Source: JADHUC01 sp964617665
GTDB lineage: Bacteria > Planctomycetota > Planctomycetia > Pirellulales > Pirellulaceae
Direction: 5' to 3'
NCBI GenBank assembly: GCA_964617665.1
Contig: CAZUAH010000606.1
Location: 1-8,113 of the forward strand
Length of the DNA: 8,113 nucleotides
Shown here: positions 1 to 5,513 of the stretch, in pieces
How positions within the stretch are numbered: the first letter of the stretch is position 1
Layout of the letters: every line of letters starts with the position of its first letter
Program-made: the position numbers and the translations under genes
Notes under the pieces: generated by a model
Databases searched by the model: none
Seen by the model: the letters and a program-made list of their open reading frames with translations, nothing else
What the model was told of the DNA's origin: nothing

Positions 1-182
1 CAGAGGTATAATCCATTCCTTGTTCTCGGGAAATAGAAATTACGCGCTTCCTTACGTCGGAGTGGCGTGGATGCGACGCGTACAGCCTTCGGTGTAGAAG
101 GCAGGAGAATTGACAAGAAGCGTGGAGCCGCCCCACAATAGACCATCACACTAGGGCTGCGAATCCAAGTTCCAAATCGAAA
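1..182. other. Non-coding region upstream of the cheB-like gene
   Basis: I see no gene in this stretch. It holds a possible sigma-70 promoter for the downstream CheB-like gene (listed separately) and, at the extreme left edge (7-12), a TATAAT hexamer whose -35 partner would lie outside the window. The end of any upstream gene cannot be seen. Confidence 0.5.
110..139 (+). promoter_or_regulatory. Candidate sigma-70 promoter for the cheB-like gene
   Basis: A perfect TTGACA hexamer at 110-115 is followed after 18 bases by CACAAT at 134-139, which matches TATAAT at 4 of 6 positions. Transcription would start near 146 and leave a leader of under 40 bases before the ATG at 183. The -35 is strong but the -10 is poor, so this is only a candidate. 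Confidence 0.33.
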
Positions 183-1223
183 ATGATCAAGATCCTTATC
201 GTTGACGACTCCGTAACTCAACGCGAGATCCTGAAAAGGGTCTTGGAGAGCGATCCCGACTTCTGTGTGGCCGGCGAGGCGCGGAACGGCAGGGAGGCCG
301 TGCCGATGGTCCAAGAATGCGCCCCAGATGTGGTGCTCATGGACATCCACATGCCTGAAATGGACGGAATCGAGGCAACCCGGCAGATCATGGCCCAATG
401 CCCAGTGCCTATCGTGATCATTAGCGCATCATTGCACAAATGTGATGTAGACCTGAGTCTCGAAGCGTTGGAGGCAGGCGCGGTGTCGGTGTTCGCCAAA
501 CCTGAGGGTGCCGCGTTGCTTCATCTGCATCGAATCGAGCCCAAGTTGCGCCGCGAACTTGTGGCAGCGTCGCTGGCCCGTGTGAGAAAACCTCGTCCAG
601 TCGGTGAGCGTCGCAGGAGTGAACAATCGGCAACGGTTGTGGTGCGGTCCCAGCCGGTCGAAGCGATCGGTGTCTGCGTATCCACGGGCGGGCCCAAAGT
701 GTTGCTGGAGATACTATGCGCGCTGCCGTGCCCTTTTCCTATTCCAACCCTGCTTGTCCAGCATATCTCTCCCGGATTCGAAGAGGGGTTTGCAGGCTGG
801 CTATCCGGCAGGACAGGCCAAGCGGTCCAGATTGCCGCGGATGGCGAGCATCTGGCTCCGGGAATCTGGCTGGCACCGTCGGGAAAACACATCACGCTGC
901 AGAGCCCGAAACGGATTTCGCTGAAGGAGCCGGCGACAAAAGACATTCATTGCCCCTCCGGAGACCCATTGTTCTATTCGTTGGCAGATCAACTTGGCGC
1001 GAAGGCGACCGGCGTGCAATTGACCGGAATGGGTAACGATGGTGCGCAAGGGTTGTTAGCCCTGAAGCTGGCTGGCGGCGAGACGATCATCCAAGCGGAA
1101 GGGTCGTGTCTTATTTATGGCATGCCCAAGGCAGCAAAGGAACTGGGCGCCGCTTGCCGCGAACTGCGGCCGCCTGAAATCGCCGCCGTGCTGACACGTA
1201 TGGCCAACAAGCGGCAGGCGTGA
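183..1223 (+). CDS. cheB: CheB-type response regulator / protein-glutamate methylesterase
   Basis: This 346-residue protein has the full CheB architecture and the usual family length. Residues 1-120 form a receiver domain with acidic pair D8/D9, phospho-acceptor D54 in VLMDIHMPEMDG, S81 and K106. A variable linker (about 121-158) joins it to the methylesterase domain (about 159-340). The three catalytic residues expected from the CheB family are visible: S167 in VSTGG, H194 in VQHIS and D286 in TGMGNDG. CheB enzymes remove methyl groups from (or deamidate) glutamate/glutamine side chains of chemoreceptors in the cytoplasm, with activity raised by receiver phosphorylation. No CheR, CheA or receptor gene is in view, so its target is unknown. 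The start is chosen because MIKILIVDD is the standard receiver N-terminus; unlike the other genes here, no Shine-Dalgarno sequence precedes it. It converges on the next gene with only 48 bases between stop codons. Confidence 0.93.
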   Translation: MIKILIVDDSVTQREILKRVLESDPDFCVAGEARNGREAVPMVQECAPDVVLMDIHMPEMDGIEATRQIMAQCPVPIVIISASLHKCDVDLSLEALEAGAVSVFAKPEGAALLHLHRIEPKLRRELVAASLARVRKPRPVGERRRSEQSATVVVRSQPVEAIGVCVSTGGPKVLLEILCALPCPFPIPTLLVQHISPGFEEGFAGWLSGRTGQAVQIAADGEHLAPGIWLAPSGKHITLQSPKRISLKEPATKDIHCPSGDPLFYSLADQLGAKATGVQLTGMGNDGAQGLLALKLAGGETIIQAEGSCLIYGMPKAAKELGAACRELRPPEIAAVLTRMANKRQA

Positions 1224-1271
1224 ATGGATACCGCTTCGCCTGGTCCGCGTCTCGAGATGGCAGTCAACTGC

Positions 1272-1718
1272 TCAGGATGGAAGCTTTGCAGTGAGCGCCC
1301 AATAACTGGCGAAGTAGGAAAAGGTCTTTTCTAGATCTGCCTTCGAGACAGGCTTGGCGATAAACGTACTTGCGCCATCTTCGTACGCTTTCACAACGTC
1401 GTCATCTTCGTCACTACTCGTCAACATAACGACCGGTATCTTGCGAAGTTCCGGGTCCGCCTTCATCTCGTGGAGAACGTCAAATCCGTTCTTTCTCGGC
1501 ATGTTGATGTCCAGCAACACGAGACCGGGCCGTACGGCGTCTTGGTACTTCCCCTCGCGATGCAGGTAGGCCATCGCCTCGACGCCGTCCTCAACGATGC
1601 ACACCAGGTTCAGAGTTGGCAATTCCTCCAGTGCCCGTTTGACGAGTTCGGCCTGGACCCTGCTGTCTTCTACCAGCAGAACGTCGATTGACTCGTCAAA
1701 GTCAGTGTCCGGCCCCAT
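1272..1718 (-). CDS. Stand-alone response regulator receiver (Rcp1-like)
   Basis: A single-domain CheY-type receiver of 148 residues from the ATG at 1718. A TTG at 1724 in the same frame is less likely, because the AGGGG ribosome site at 1727-1731 sits 8 bases from the ATG but only 2 from the TTG. Counting from the ATG, the acidic pair is E17/D18, the phospho-acceptor is D70 in LVLLDINMPRKNG, and the conserved T and K are T100 and K122. The long loop before the acceptor (AYLHREGKYQDAVRPG) and the NMPRKNG motif are typical of Rcp1-type receivers, which pair with phytochrome-like or other hybrid kinases. There is no output domain, so it acts by protein contact or as a phosphate shuttle or sink. 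It is the downstream member of a probable two-gene unit, 29 bases after the next receiver gene. Partner kinase unknown. Confidence 0.92.
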   Translation of the reverse strand: MGPDTDFDESIDVLLVEDSRVQAELVKRALEELPTLNLVCIVEDGVEAMAYLHREGKYQDAVRPGLVLLDINMPRKNGFDVLHEMKADPELRKIPVVMLTSSDEDDDVVKAYEDGASTFIAKPVSKADLEKTFSYFASYWALTAKLPS

Positions 1719-1726
1719 GATCAATT

Positions 1727-1731
1727 CCCCT
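1727..1731 (-). promoter_or_regulatory. Shine-Dalgarno site fixing the receiver start at 1718
   Basis: On the minus strand AGGGG lies 8 bases before the ATG at 1718. The same 8-base spacing precedes three other minus-strand genes here, which supports the ATG over the upstream TTG. Confidence 0.65.
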
Positions 1732-1747
1732 GGCGTTCGACGCGCGA

Positions 1748-2167
1748 TTACTCGGTGCCCATTTGAGGCACGGGTCTAACAATCTCAATCGTAGCCGCTA
1801 ATTTGGCCGCGCTAAGCGGCTTGGCCATAAAATCATCCATCCCGGTCACCAGACATGTTTCTCGGTCCGCGCCGCCTGCGGTGACAGCCACGATGGGGAC
1901 ATGTCGTCCGGTGTCTTTCTCACGATCCCGGATAATGCGAGTGGCCTCCAGGCCGTCCATCTCAGGCATCGTGATGTCCATCAATATCAGGTCAAAAGAC
2001 TCGACCTTTGCCAGCTCTACTGCTTCGCGGCCGTTCACCGCGACGGTCGTCGAATGTCCGCTCTTCTTCAGTATAGCAGTAGCTAGCTTTTGGCAAAGGA
2101 AATCGTCATCGACGACCAAGACGCGAAGCGTGGAAGATGGAGTGGCACAACTGGTTGCCTCGTCCAT
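1748..2167 (-). CDS. Stand-alone response regulator receiver (CheY-like)
   Basis: A 139-residue single-domain receiver. An unconserved N-terminal extension of about 14 residues precedes LRVLVVDDD. The acidic pair is D20/D21, the phospho-acceptor D64 in LILMDITMPEMDG, the conserved threonine T96 in VAVTA and the lysine K116 in FMAKP. Sequence style (EATRIIRDREKDTGRHVPIVAVTA) is that of receivers normally found at the C-terminus of hybrid sensor kinases, so it may be a detached receiver that takes phosphate from a hybrid kinase or from the nearby HPt protein. The ATG at 2167 is preceded by AAGGG at 2177-2181, 9 bases away. It is probably co-transcribed with the receiver at 1272-1718, whose start follows after 29 bases. 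No output domain is present. Confidence 0.92.
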   Translation of the reverse strand: MDEATSCATPSSTLRVLVVDDDFLCQKLATAILKKSGHSTTVAVNGREAVELAKVESFDLILMDITMPEMDGLEATRIIRDREKDTGRHVPIVAVTAGGADRETCLVTGMDDFMAKPLSAAKLAATIEIVRPVPQMGTE

Positions 2168-2251
2168 TGTGGATTACCCTTGGATTTGGCGAACTGTAAC
2201 CTCGAACAGGACACTGTCTCGCTAAGGAAGGTATTGTCCAACTCCGTTAGG

Positions 2252-2261
2252 CGGTTGACGG
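2252..2261 (+). repeat. CGGTTGACGG motif, inverted copy of 2461-2470
   Basis: CGGTTGACGG here is the exact reverse complement of CCGTCAACCG at 2461-2470, about 200 bases away. The related GTCGGTTG occurs at 2349-2356. It could be one arm of a long-range RNA pairing or one of several binding sites for a regulator. Confidence 0.45.
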
Positions 2262-2346
2262 CGACTACCGCATAAACGGATGGTTTTCGCTGATTCGGCA
2301 AGCCTACTCGGAAGGCGTGTCTGAGGAAGGATCGGCTTGGCTCAAG

Positions 2347-2356
2347 ATGTCGGTTG
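2347..2356 (+). repeat. ATGTCGGTTG motif, inverted copy of 2465-2474
   Basis: ATGTCGGTTG is the exact reverse complement of CAACCGACAT at 2465-2474. The partner segment overlaps the one that pairs with 2252-2261, so the two pairings exclude each other. Confidence 0.45.
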
Positions 2357-2401
2357 GATGACCAATCCCTATCACAGTGTATGGTGGACGTCTCAGGCAT
2401 T

Positions 2402-2424
2402 TCCATAGTCATTTTGACTATGGA
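2402..2424. repeat. Perfect 10-bp inverted repeat (hairpin, 3-base loop)
   Basis: TCCATAGTCA (2402-2411) and TGACTATGGA (2415-2424) are perfect complements around a TTT loop. Neither strand has a U-run after it, so it is not a classical intrinsic terminator. It may be an operator, an RNA-stability stem, or a transcript end for the receiver-ATPase gene about 185 bases upstream on the minus strand. Confidence 0.6.
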
Positions 2425-2432
2425 GTTAGAAA

Positions 2433-2451
2433 TCGAGAAACGGTTTCTCGA
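2433..2451. repeat. 19-base perfect palindrome
   Basis: TCGAGAAAC (2433-2441) and GTTTCTCGA (2443-2451) are perfect complements around a single G. The compact symmetry suits a dimeric DNA-binding protein site; as RNA it would form an 8-bp stem with a CGG loop. It lies only 8 bases from the 2402-2424 hairpin. Confidence 0.55.
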
Positions 2452-2608
2452 CGCTCCACACCGTCAACCGACATTCTGATCGGAGCGAAGAATCTCCGAG
2501 TAACCGGCAAGATGGATCCTTCGGCTGGCCGAGAATCACTTCGGAATCCGGTCTCAAAACCGTTCCTTGTACGATCGTCGAGATCGCAAGTGTTGGTTGG
2601 TCCGCCAG

Positions 2609-3496
2609 TTACGATTCGGCGCGGCGTTTCGTCATGGTGATTTCGTTGCCCGTCTCGCAAAACGCGACCTCGTCCATGAACATGCGAATCAGCAGGATGC
2701 CTCGACCACTGAGCTTGAGCAGGTTCTCGGCATCGGTCGGGTCAGGCAACGTTCCAGGGTCGAACCCCGGACCTTCGTCGCGAATCGAGTAGGTGGCCTG
2801 CGATGGCGTCATCTTGGCGGTCACATAGACTCGCCGATCACAATATGGCGGCTGCTGGGAACGCTCCTCGCCCAGCTTTCTGTATGCGTCTCCCGCCGAT
2901 TCGCGCATGCCCGAATGGAGTTCCAAATTCCCGTGATCGATGGCGTTCGTCAACGCCTCAGTCAGCGCGGTGCATACCTGAAGCAACCCCACCTCGTCGC
3001 AGAAGTTCACACGCGTCAGGCCGTCCCTTAGATACCCAATCAATGCCTGCGGGCCGCCGGGGTCATATCCCAAAACGAATCGCGATTCGCTTTCTTCCAA
3101 GTATTGGCGTACTTGATCCCGTTGGACGGTAATCTCAACGTTGGTCAAGACCTGACGGAGTGCATCGCCGAGGTGTTGCCGTAGGGTCTTTTTCGGCACG
3201 TAATTAGCGGCTCCGGCCCGCAAAGCCTGCACAGCCACTTCTTCGCTGCCGAACGCAGTCATCAGGATCACCGGGACGCCCGGGTGTTTCTTTCTGACTT
3301 GCTGGACAAGCTCTAGGCCGTCCATCTCGGGCATCTGCAAGTCGGTCAACACGATGTCCGGGGATTCAGTCTTTATCACCTCCAGCGCTTCACGCCCATT
3401 TCTTGCGTAGATTGCCGACGACCCCAGTTCTTCGACGCATCCGCCTGCCATGCGCTGATCAAAAACGGCATCGTCAACTACCAAGATCTTTGCCAT
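2609..3496 (-). CDS. Response regulator fused to RsbW-like serine-kinase/anti-sigma ATPase domain
   Basis: A 295-residue two-domain protein. Residues 1-118 are a receiver: D8/D9, phospho-acceptor D52 in IVLTDLQMPEMDG, T80, and K102 or K103. A helical, probably coiled linker (about 121-140) leads to a HATPase_c_2 domain (about 145-291). Its ATP-binding boxes are clear: the N-box ALTEALTNAIDHGN with E180 and N184, the DEGPGFDP box (240-247), and GRGILLIRMFMDEV (264-277), ending in GNEITMTK. In RsbW/SpoIIAB proteins the N-box Glu and Asn support kinase activity toward an STAS antagonist; both are kept here. Receiver-driven partner switching is therefore the likely role, in the cytoplasm; the partner is not in the window. 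The ATG at 3496 is preferred over a TTG at 3526 because it starts MAKILVVDD and has a ribosome site at the right distance. Only one base separates it from the HPt stop codon, which suggests translational coupling. Confidence 0.92.
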   Translation of the reverse strand: MAKILVVDDAVFDQRMAGGCVEELGSSAIYARNGREALEVIKTESPDIVLTDLQMPEMDGLELVQQVRKKHPGVPVILMTAFGSEEVAVQALRAGAANYVPKKTLRQHLGDALRQVLTNVEITVQRDQVRQYLEESESRFVLGYDPGGPQALIGYLRDGLTRVNFCDEVGLLQVCTALTEALTNAIDHGNLELHSGMRESAGDAYRKLGEERSQQPPYCDRRVYVTAKMTPSQATYSIRDEGPGFDPGTLPDPTDAENLLKLSGRGILLIRMFMDEVAFCETGNEITMTKRRAES

Positions 3497-3497
3497 T

Positions 3498-3890
3498 TCA
3501 GTAGCCTCTCTCCGTCTGTTGCCCAACTCCTCTCACCGGATCGCTGCCGACCAGGGCCGTGAGGGCCGCATGGAGTCGCGCGGCTTCTACCTCCAATTCG
3601 GCAATGCCTTCCTTTGCATCCTTCAAGTCTTCCTCTCGCGCCATGATTTCGAGCCTGAAGGCAGCCGCCACGACTGTCTTCGCTCCAAACACGTCCGCAG
3701 CACTTTTCAATGTATGGGCCCCCAACCCAAACGCTTTGATATCCCCGCTCTCAAAACCATCGCGAATTTGCTGCATCAGTGAAACGCTCTCTTGTACGAG
3801 TATTTGCGCCATTTCCTTCAGGGCCTCAGGGCCGCCGGGAATACGTTCAGCAGCCATTTCGAGGTCGAGGATTTCTGAAGACTCCGCCAT
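3498..3890 (-). CDS. HPt-domain histidine phosphotransfer protein
   Basis: A small, mostly helical protein of 130 residues from the ATG at 3890. The phosphotransfer motif AHTLKSAADVFGA is at residues 58-70, with H59 as the expected phospho-acceptor and K62/S63 in the usual positions. The preceding helix (MAQILVQESVSLMQQI) and the following long helix (about 71-113) complete an HPt four-helix bundle. A stand-alone HPt relays phosphate between receivers, typically from a hybrid kinase to a final response regulator. Its stop is one base from the start of the receiver-ATPase gene, which makes that protein the best candidate for its partner. A GTG in frame at 3965 would give 155 residues, but the extra 25 residues do not look like part of the domain, and GAAGGG sits 8 bases before the ATG. 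The last 15 or so residues look unstructured and overlap the next gene's ribosome site. Confidence 0.9.
   Translation of the reverse strand: MAESSEILDLEMAAERIPGGPEALKEMAQILVQESVSLMQQIRDGFESGDIKAFGLGAHTLKSAADVFGAKTVVAAAFRLEIMAREEDLKDAKEGIAELEVEAARLHAALTALVGSDPVRGVGQQTERGY
3505..3513 (-). promoter_or_regulatory. Shine-Dalgarno site inside the HPt gene for the receiver-ATPase gene
   Basis: On the minus strand GGAGAGAGG ends 8 bases before the ATG at 3496, lying within the last codons of the HPt gene. It decides the start and fits coupled translation of the pair. Confidence 0.65.
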
Positions 3891-3898
3891 GGATTCAT

Positions 3899-3904
3899 CC
3901 CTTC
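3899..3904 (-). promoter_or_regulatory. Shine-Dalgarno site fixing the HPt start at 3890
   Basis: GAAGGG on the minus strand lies 8 bases before the ATG at 3890. This argues against the GTG at 3965. Confidence 0.65.
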
Positions 3905-3993
3905 CGGCAATTTGGATTGCATGGCCAACTGCATCACATTCCGAGCCACACCTTATTCGCAGCACTTGTCCGAGTCTCTGTTTCCAAGTGCAG

Positions 3994-4023
3994 ATGATAC
4001 CATGATTATCGTGGGGTAGTCAA
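3994..4023 (-). promoter_or_regulatory. Sigma-70-like promoter of the HPt / receiver-ATPase operon
   Basis: On the minus strand TTGACT (4018-4023) is followed after 18 bases by TATCAT (3994-3999), each 5 of 6 to consensus. Transcription would begin near 3987 and run into the HPt gene whose ATG is at 3890. An overlapping GATAAT hexamer (minus strand, near 4005-4010) is an alternative -10 but has no well-spaced -35. Confidence 0.5.
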
Positions 4024-4153
4024 AACCCGTATTTTGCCAAGAGCGTTCCATCGGCACGAAATCATCCAGTTCAGCCTCATGCAACCCGAAATATCAGCCG
4101 ATGTGGCCACCAATCCTCGGCAGCGTTGCCTATTCGTCTCGGTTTCTCGGGCA

Positions 4154-4176
4154 GGAGTGCGGCTTTGGCGCACTTC
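4154..4176. repeat. Hairpin with 8-bp stem between the nitroreductase and HPt genes
   Basis: AGTGCG (4156-4161) pairs with CGCACT (4169-4174), extended outward by one G-T and one G-C pair, around a 7-base loop. There is no U-run on either side. It may be a secondary transcript-end structure for the minus-strand nitroreductase gene. Confidence 0.35.
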
Positions 4177-4212
4177 GCGACAGATCTGCAACCTGAATTC
4201 TTCAAGGACGCT

Positions 4213-4228
4213 ACCCACGAACGTGGGT
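4213..4228 (-). terminator. Perfect hairpin downstream of the nitroreductase gene
   Basis: ACCCACG and CGTGGGT form a perfect 7-base inverted repeat (a 6-bp stem with a 4-base loop when folded), starting about 30 bases after the minus-strand stop codon at 4259. The position suits a transcript end, but the sequence after it on the minus strand (AGCGTCCTTG) has no U-run. It may therefore act as a 3' stability stem rather than a true intrinsic terminator. Confidence 0.4.
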
Positions 4229-4258
4229 CGATGTGAACATTACCAACGGTGCCGAGAC

Positions 4259-5302
4259 TCACGCGATTACTTGCTCCAATGGTCTTCTCGGTGTCGGTGC
4301 AGGTGACGTCGCGAAGCCGAGACGGAAGGGATGCTCCGGCACGATGTTACGTTCCGGAATAATTCGGGCCACTTCGTCCCGCAGGTCCGGAAGTTCCACA
4401 ATCTGGCTCATCGGCTGCGTCCACAGGTTCATCGACGCAGCCAAGAGGCACATCCGTTCGTATACCTGTCCAATCTTTATCTGCGTGACCCGATCGTCCC
4501 CGCTCGACCCGAAAATACCGAAGACCGGCGAGCTCATTACCAATGCCGAATCCCGCTGGGCCTGTGAGCGTCCCATGTTGATCCGTGCGACGATGAACTT
4601 CAGCAGCTTCGACATCAACCGCGATGTGCCGAACACGCCTTCGCCAATCCAGTAAGCAAGCTCCTTCCGAAACGCGGGATCGGCAAACTGAACCAAGTCG
4701 GCATGCTGGATCAACTCGTCGATTCTCCGCTTAGTCGCCACAGCCGACGTGAGGTACAGGTAGATACCTTCCTCCACACAACAGTTGCGAAGTTGTTTCT
4801 GTGCTTTCTCCGATATGGATCGCCCATCGTGTTCCAGATGACTGGTGCGCCGGACGGCCAGCATGTCGAATAAGGCTGGCGGACGGAATGGAGAGGGCGA
4901 TCCGCCGGACTCAATGCGGACAGTAACGGCGAGGTCCTCGGCGCCGGCTTCAGGGAAATAGGTAACCTGATGCTTCAGTCCAAAGTGTTCGGCGGCGATC
5001 AGCAGGTTTTCCAGCGCACAACCCACGCTCAAACGCAACTCCCTTCCATCGGCGTCTGCCACCTTCAAACTGCGATCCACGTCCATGAACACGTCGATGT
5101 GACTGTTGCTGACCGAGAACTGCCAGGGTTGGCTATTATGGCTGGACGGAGCCAGGATCGCATAACGCAGCAAGAAGCGAAGCTGTTCGTCGCGGGTACC
5201 GCTCGCGGGAAAGTCATCTTCACAAACGCGCCATGGTTCCATGCCGGCAGCGTCCGCTGCTTGCGGCCTGCTCCCACATCCCATCCAGCGTGCCAGAGGC
5301 AT
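4259..5302 (-). CDS. Acg-like nitroreductase-family flavoprotein
   Basis: This 347-residue protein resembles the Acg branch of the nitroreductase superfamily, named for mycobacterial Acg. The N-terminal flavin-site signature RYAILAPSSHNSQPWQF is at residues 46-62. Further family-like stretches are LSVGCALENLLIAAEHFGL (91-109), the SSPVFGIFGSSGDDR region (257-271), a helix leading to LAASMNLWTQPMSQ (287-300), and the C-terminal RLGFATSPAPTPRRPLEQV (327-345). Classical nitroreductases are FMN-dependent NAD(P)H oxidoreductases; Acg-type proteins may bind or store FMN with weak or no activity, so the reaction should not be assumed. The ATG at 5302 is supported by AGGAG at 5311-5315, 8 bases upstream. 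No signal peptide or membrane segment is apparent, so it is probably cytoplasmic. It stands alone between two gaps of over 200 bases and shows no obvious link to its neighbours. Confidence 0.85.
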   Translation of the reverse strand: MPLARWMGCGSRPQAADAAGMEPWRVCEDDFPASGTRDEQLRFLLRYAILAPSSHNSQPWQFSVSNSHIDVFMDVDRSLKVADADGRELRLSVGCALENLLIAAEHFGLKHQVTYFPEAGAEDLAVTVRIESGGSPSPFRPPALFDMLAVRRTSHLEHDGRSISEKAQKQLRNCCVEEGIYLYLTSAVATKRRIDELIQHADLVQFADPAFRKELAYWIGEGVFGTSRLMSKLLKFIVARINMGRSQAQRDSALVMSSPVFGIFGSSGDDRVTQIKIGQVYERMCLLAASMNLWTQPMSQIVELPDLRDEVARIIPERNIVPEHPFRLGFATSPAPTPRRPLEQVIA

Positions 5303-5513
5303 TGCCGACGCTCCTAGTCGCTCGCGTGTAGTCCATGAATGGTCCGACTTCTAGTCTACACCATCACCCGATGCGCGGCTAATCATCCGTCGTGTGAAAA
5401 AACGCCTATCGACGTGCGGGCTATTGAAGCACGCCAAGAAGCCAGCATTGTTTCGGCGCCGCGAACAGATCCTCAATGGCCTTTTCCAGGGACAGTTTCG
5501 GCCCTACATGGCG
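5303..5513. other. Intergenic region between the large repeat protein and the nitroreductase gene
   Basis: I see no gene in this 211-base stretch. It holds the ribosome site of the nitroreductase gene (5311-5315) and a weak possible terminator of the large gene (5397-5433). No promoter with both hexamers could be recognised on the minus strand. Confidence 0.45.
5397..5433 (-). terminator. Weak possible terminator after the large repeat-protein gene
   Basis: On the minus strand a 5-bp stem (CGTGC/GCACG, 5413-5433) is followed about 10 bases later by a run of six T (5397-5402), roughly 80-115 bases after the stop codon at 5514. The stem is short and not adjacent to the T-run, so confidence is low. 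Confidence 0.22.

Larger units (their letters stand above)
2168..2608. other. 441-base intergenic gap rich in inverted repeats
   Basis: No open frame here looks like a protein. The gap splits the minus-strand signalling block in two. It contains a perfect 10-bp hairpin (2402-2424), a 19-base palindrome (2433-2451), a CGATC/GATCG hairpin (2572-2586), and three occurrences of a CGGTTG-centred motif (2252-2261 +, 2347-2356 +, 2461-2474 minus) that are perfect 10-base complements in two alternative pairings. I could not find a convincing promoter for the downstream receiver pair. The content suggests regulatory DNA or a structured transcript, but neither is proven. Confidence 0.6.
3891..4258. other. 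Intergenic region between HPt gene and nitroreductase gene
   Basis: No convincing gene lies in these 368 bases. They hold the minus-strand promoter for the HPt unit (3994-4023) with a leader of roughly 95 bases, and two hairpins downstream of the nitroreductase stop codon (4213-4228 and 4154-4176). Confidence 0.55.

Noticed and set aside
7..12. TATAAT hexamer at the left edge
   Set aside because: The -35 position lies outside the window and no gene start follows closely, so it cannot be supported as a promoter.
1260..1271. GCAGT/ACTGC inverted repeat between the converging cheB and receiver genes
   Set aside because: Only 4-5 pairs with a tiny loop and no T-run; too weak for a bidirectional terminator.
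2083..2412. Minus-strand 109-residue open frame
   Set aside because: It runs out of frame into the well-supported receiver gene starting at 2167, and has no recognisable motif.
2418..2660. Minus-strand 80-residue open frame in the intergenic gap
   Set aside because: It overlaps the end of the receiver-ATPase gene, spans both inverted repeats, and its Arg/Thr-rich sequence shows no domain or family resemblance.
4034..4306. Plus-strand 90-residue open frame between the HPt and nitroreductase genes
   Set aside because: It overlaps the nitroreductase 3' end and two hairpins, and has no family-like sequence.
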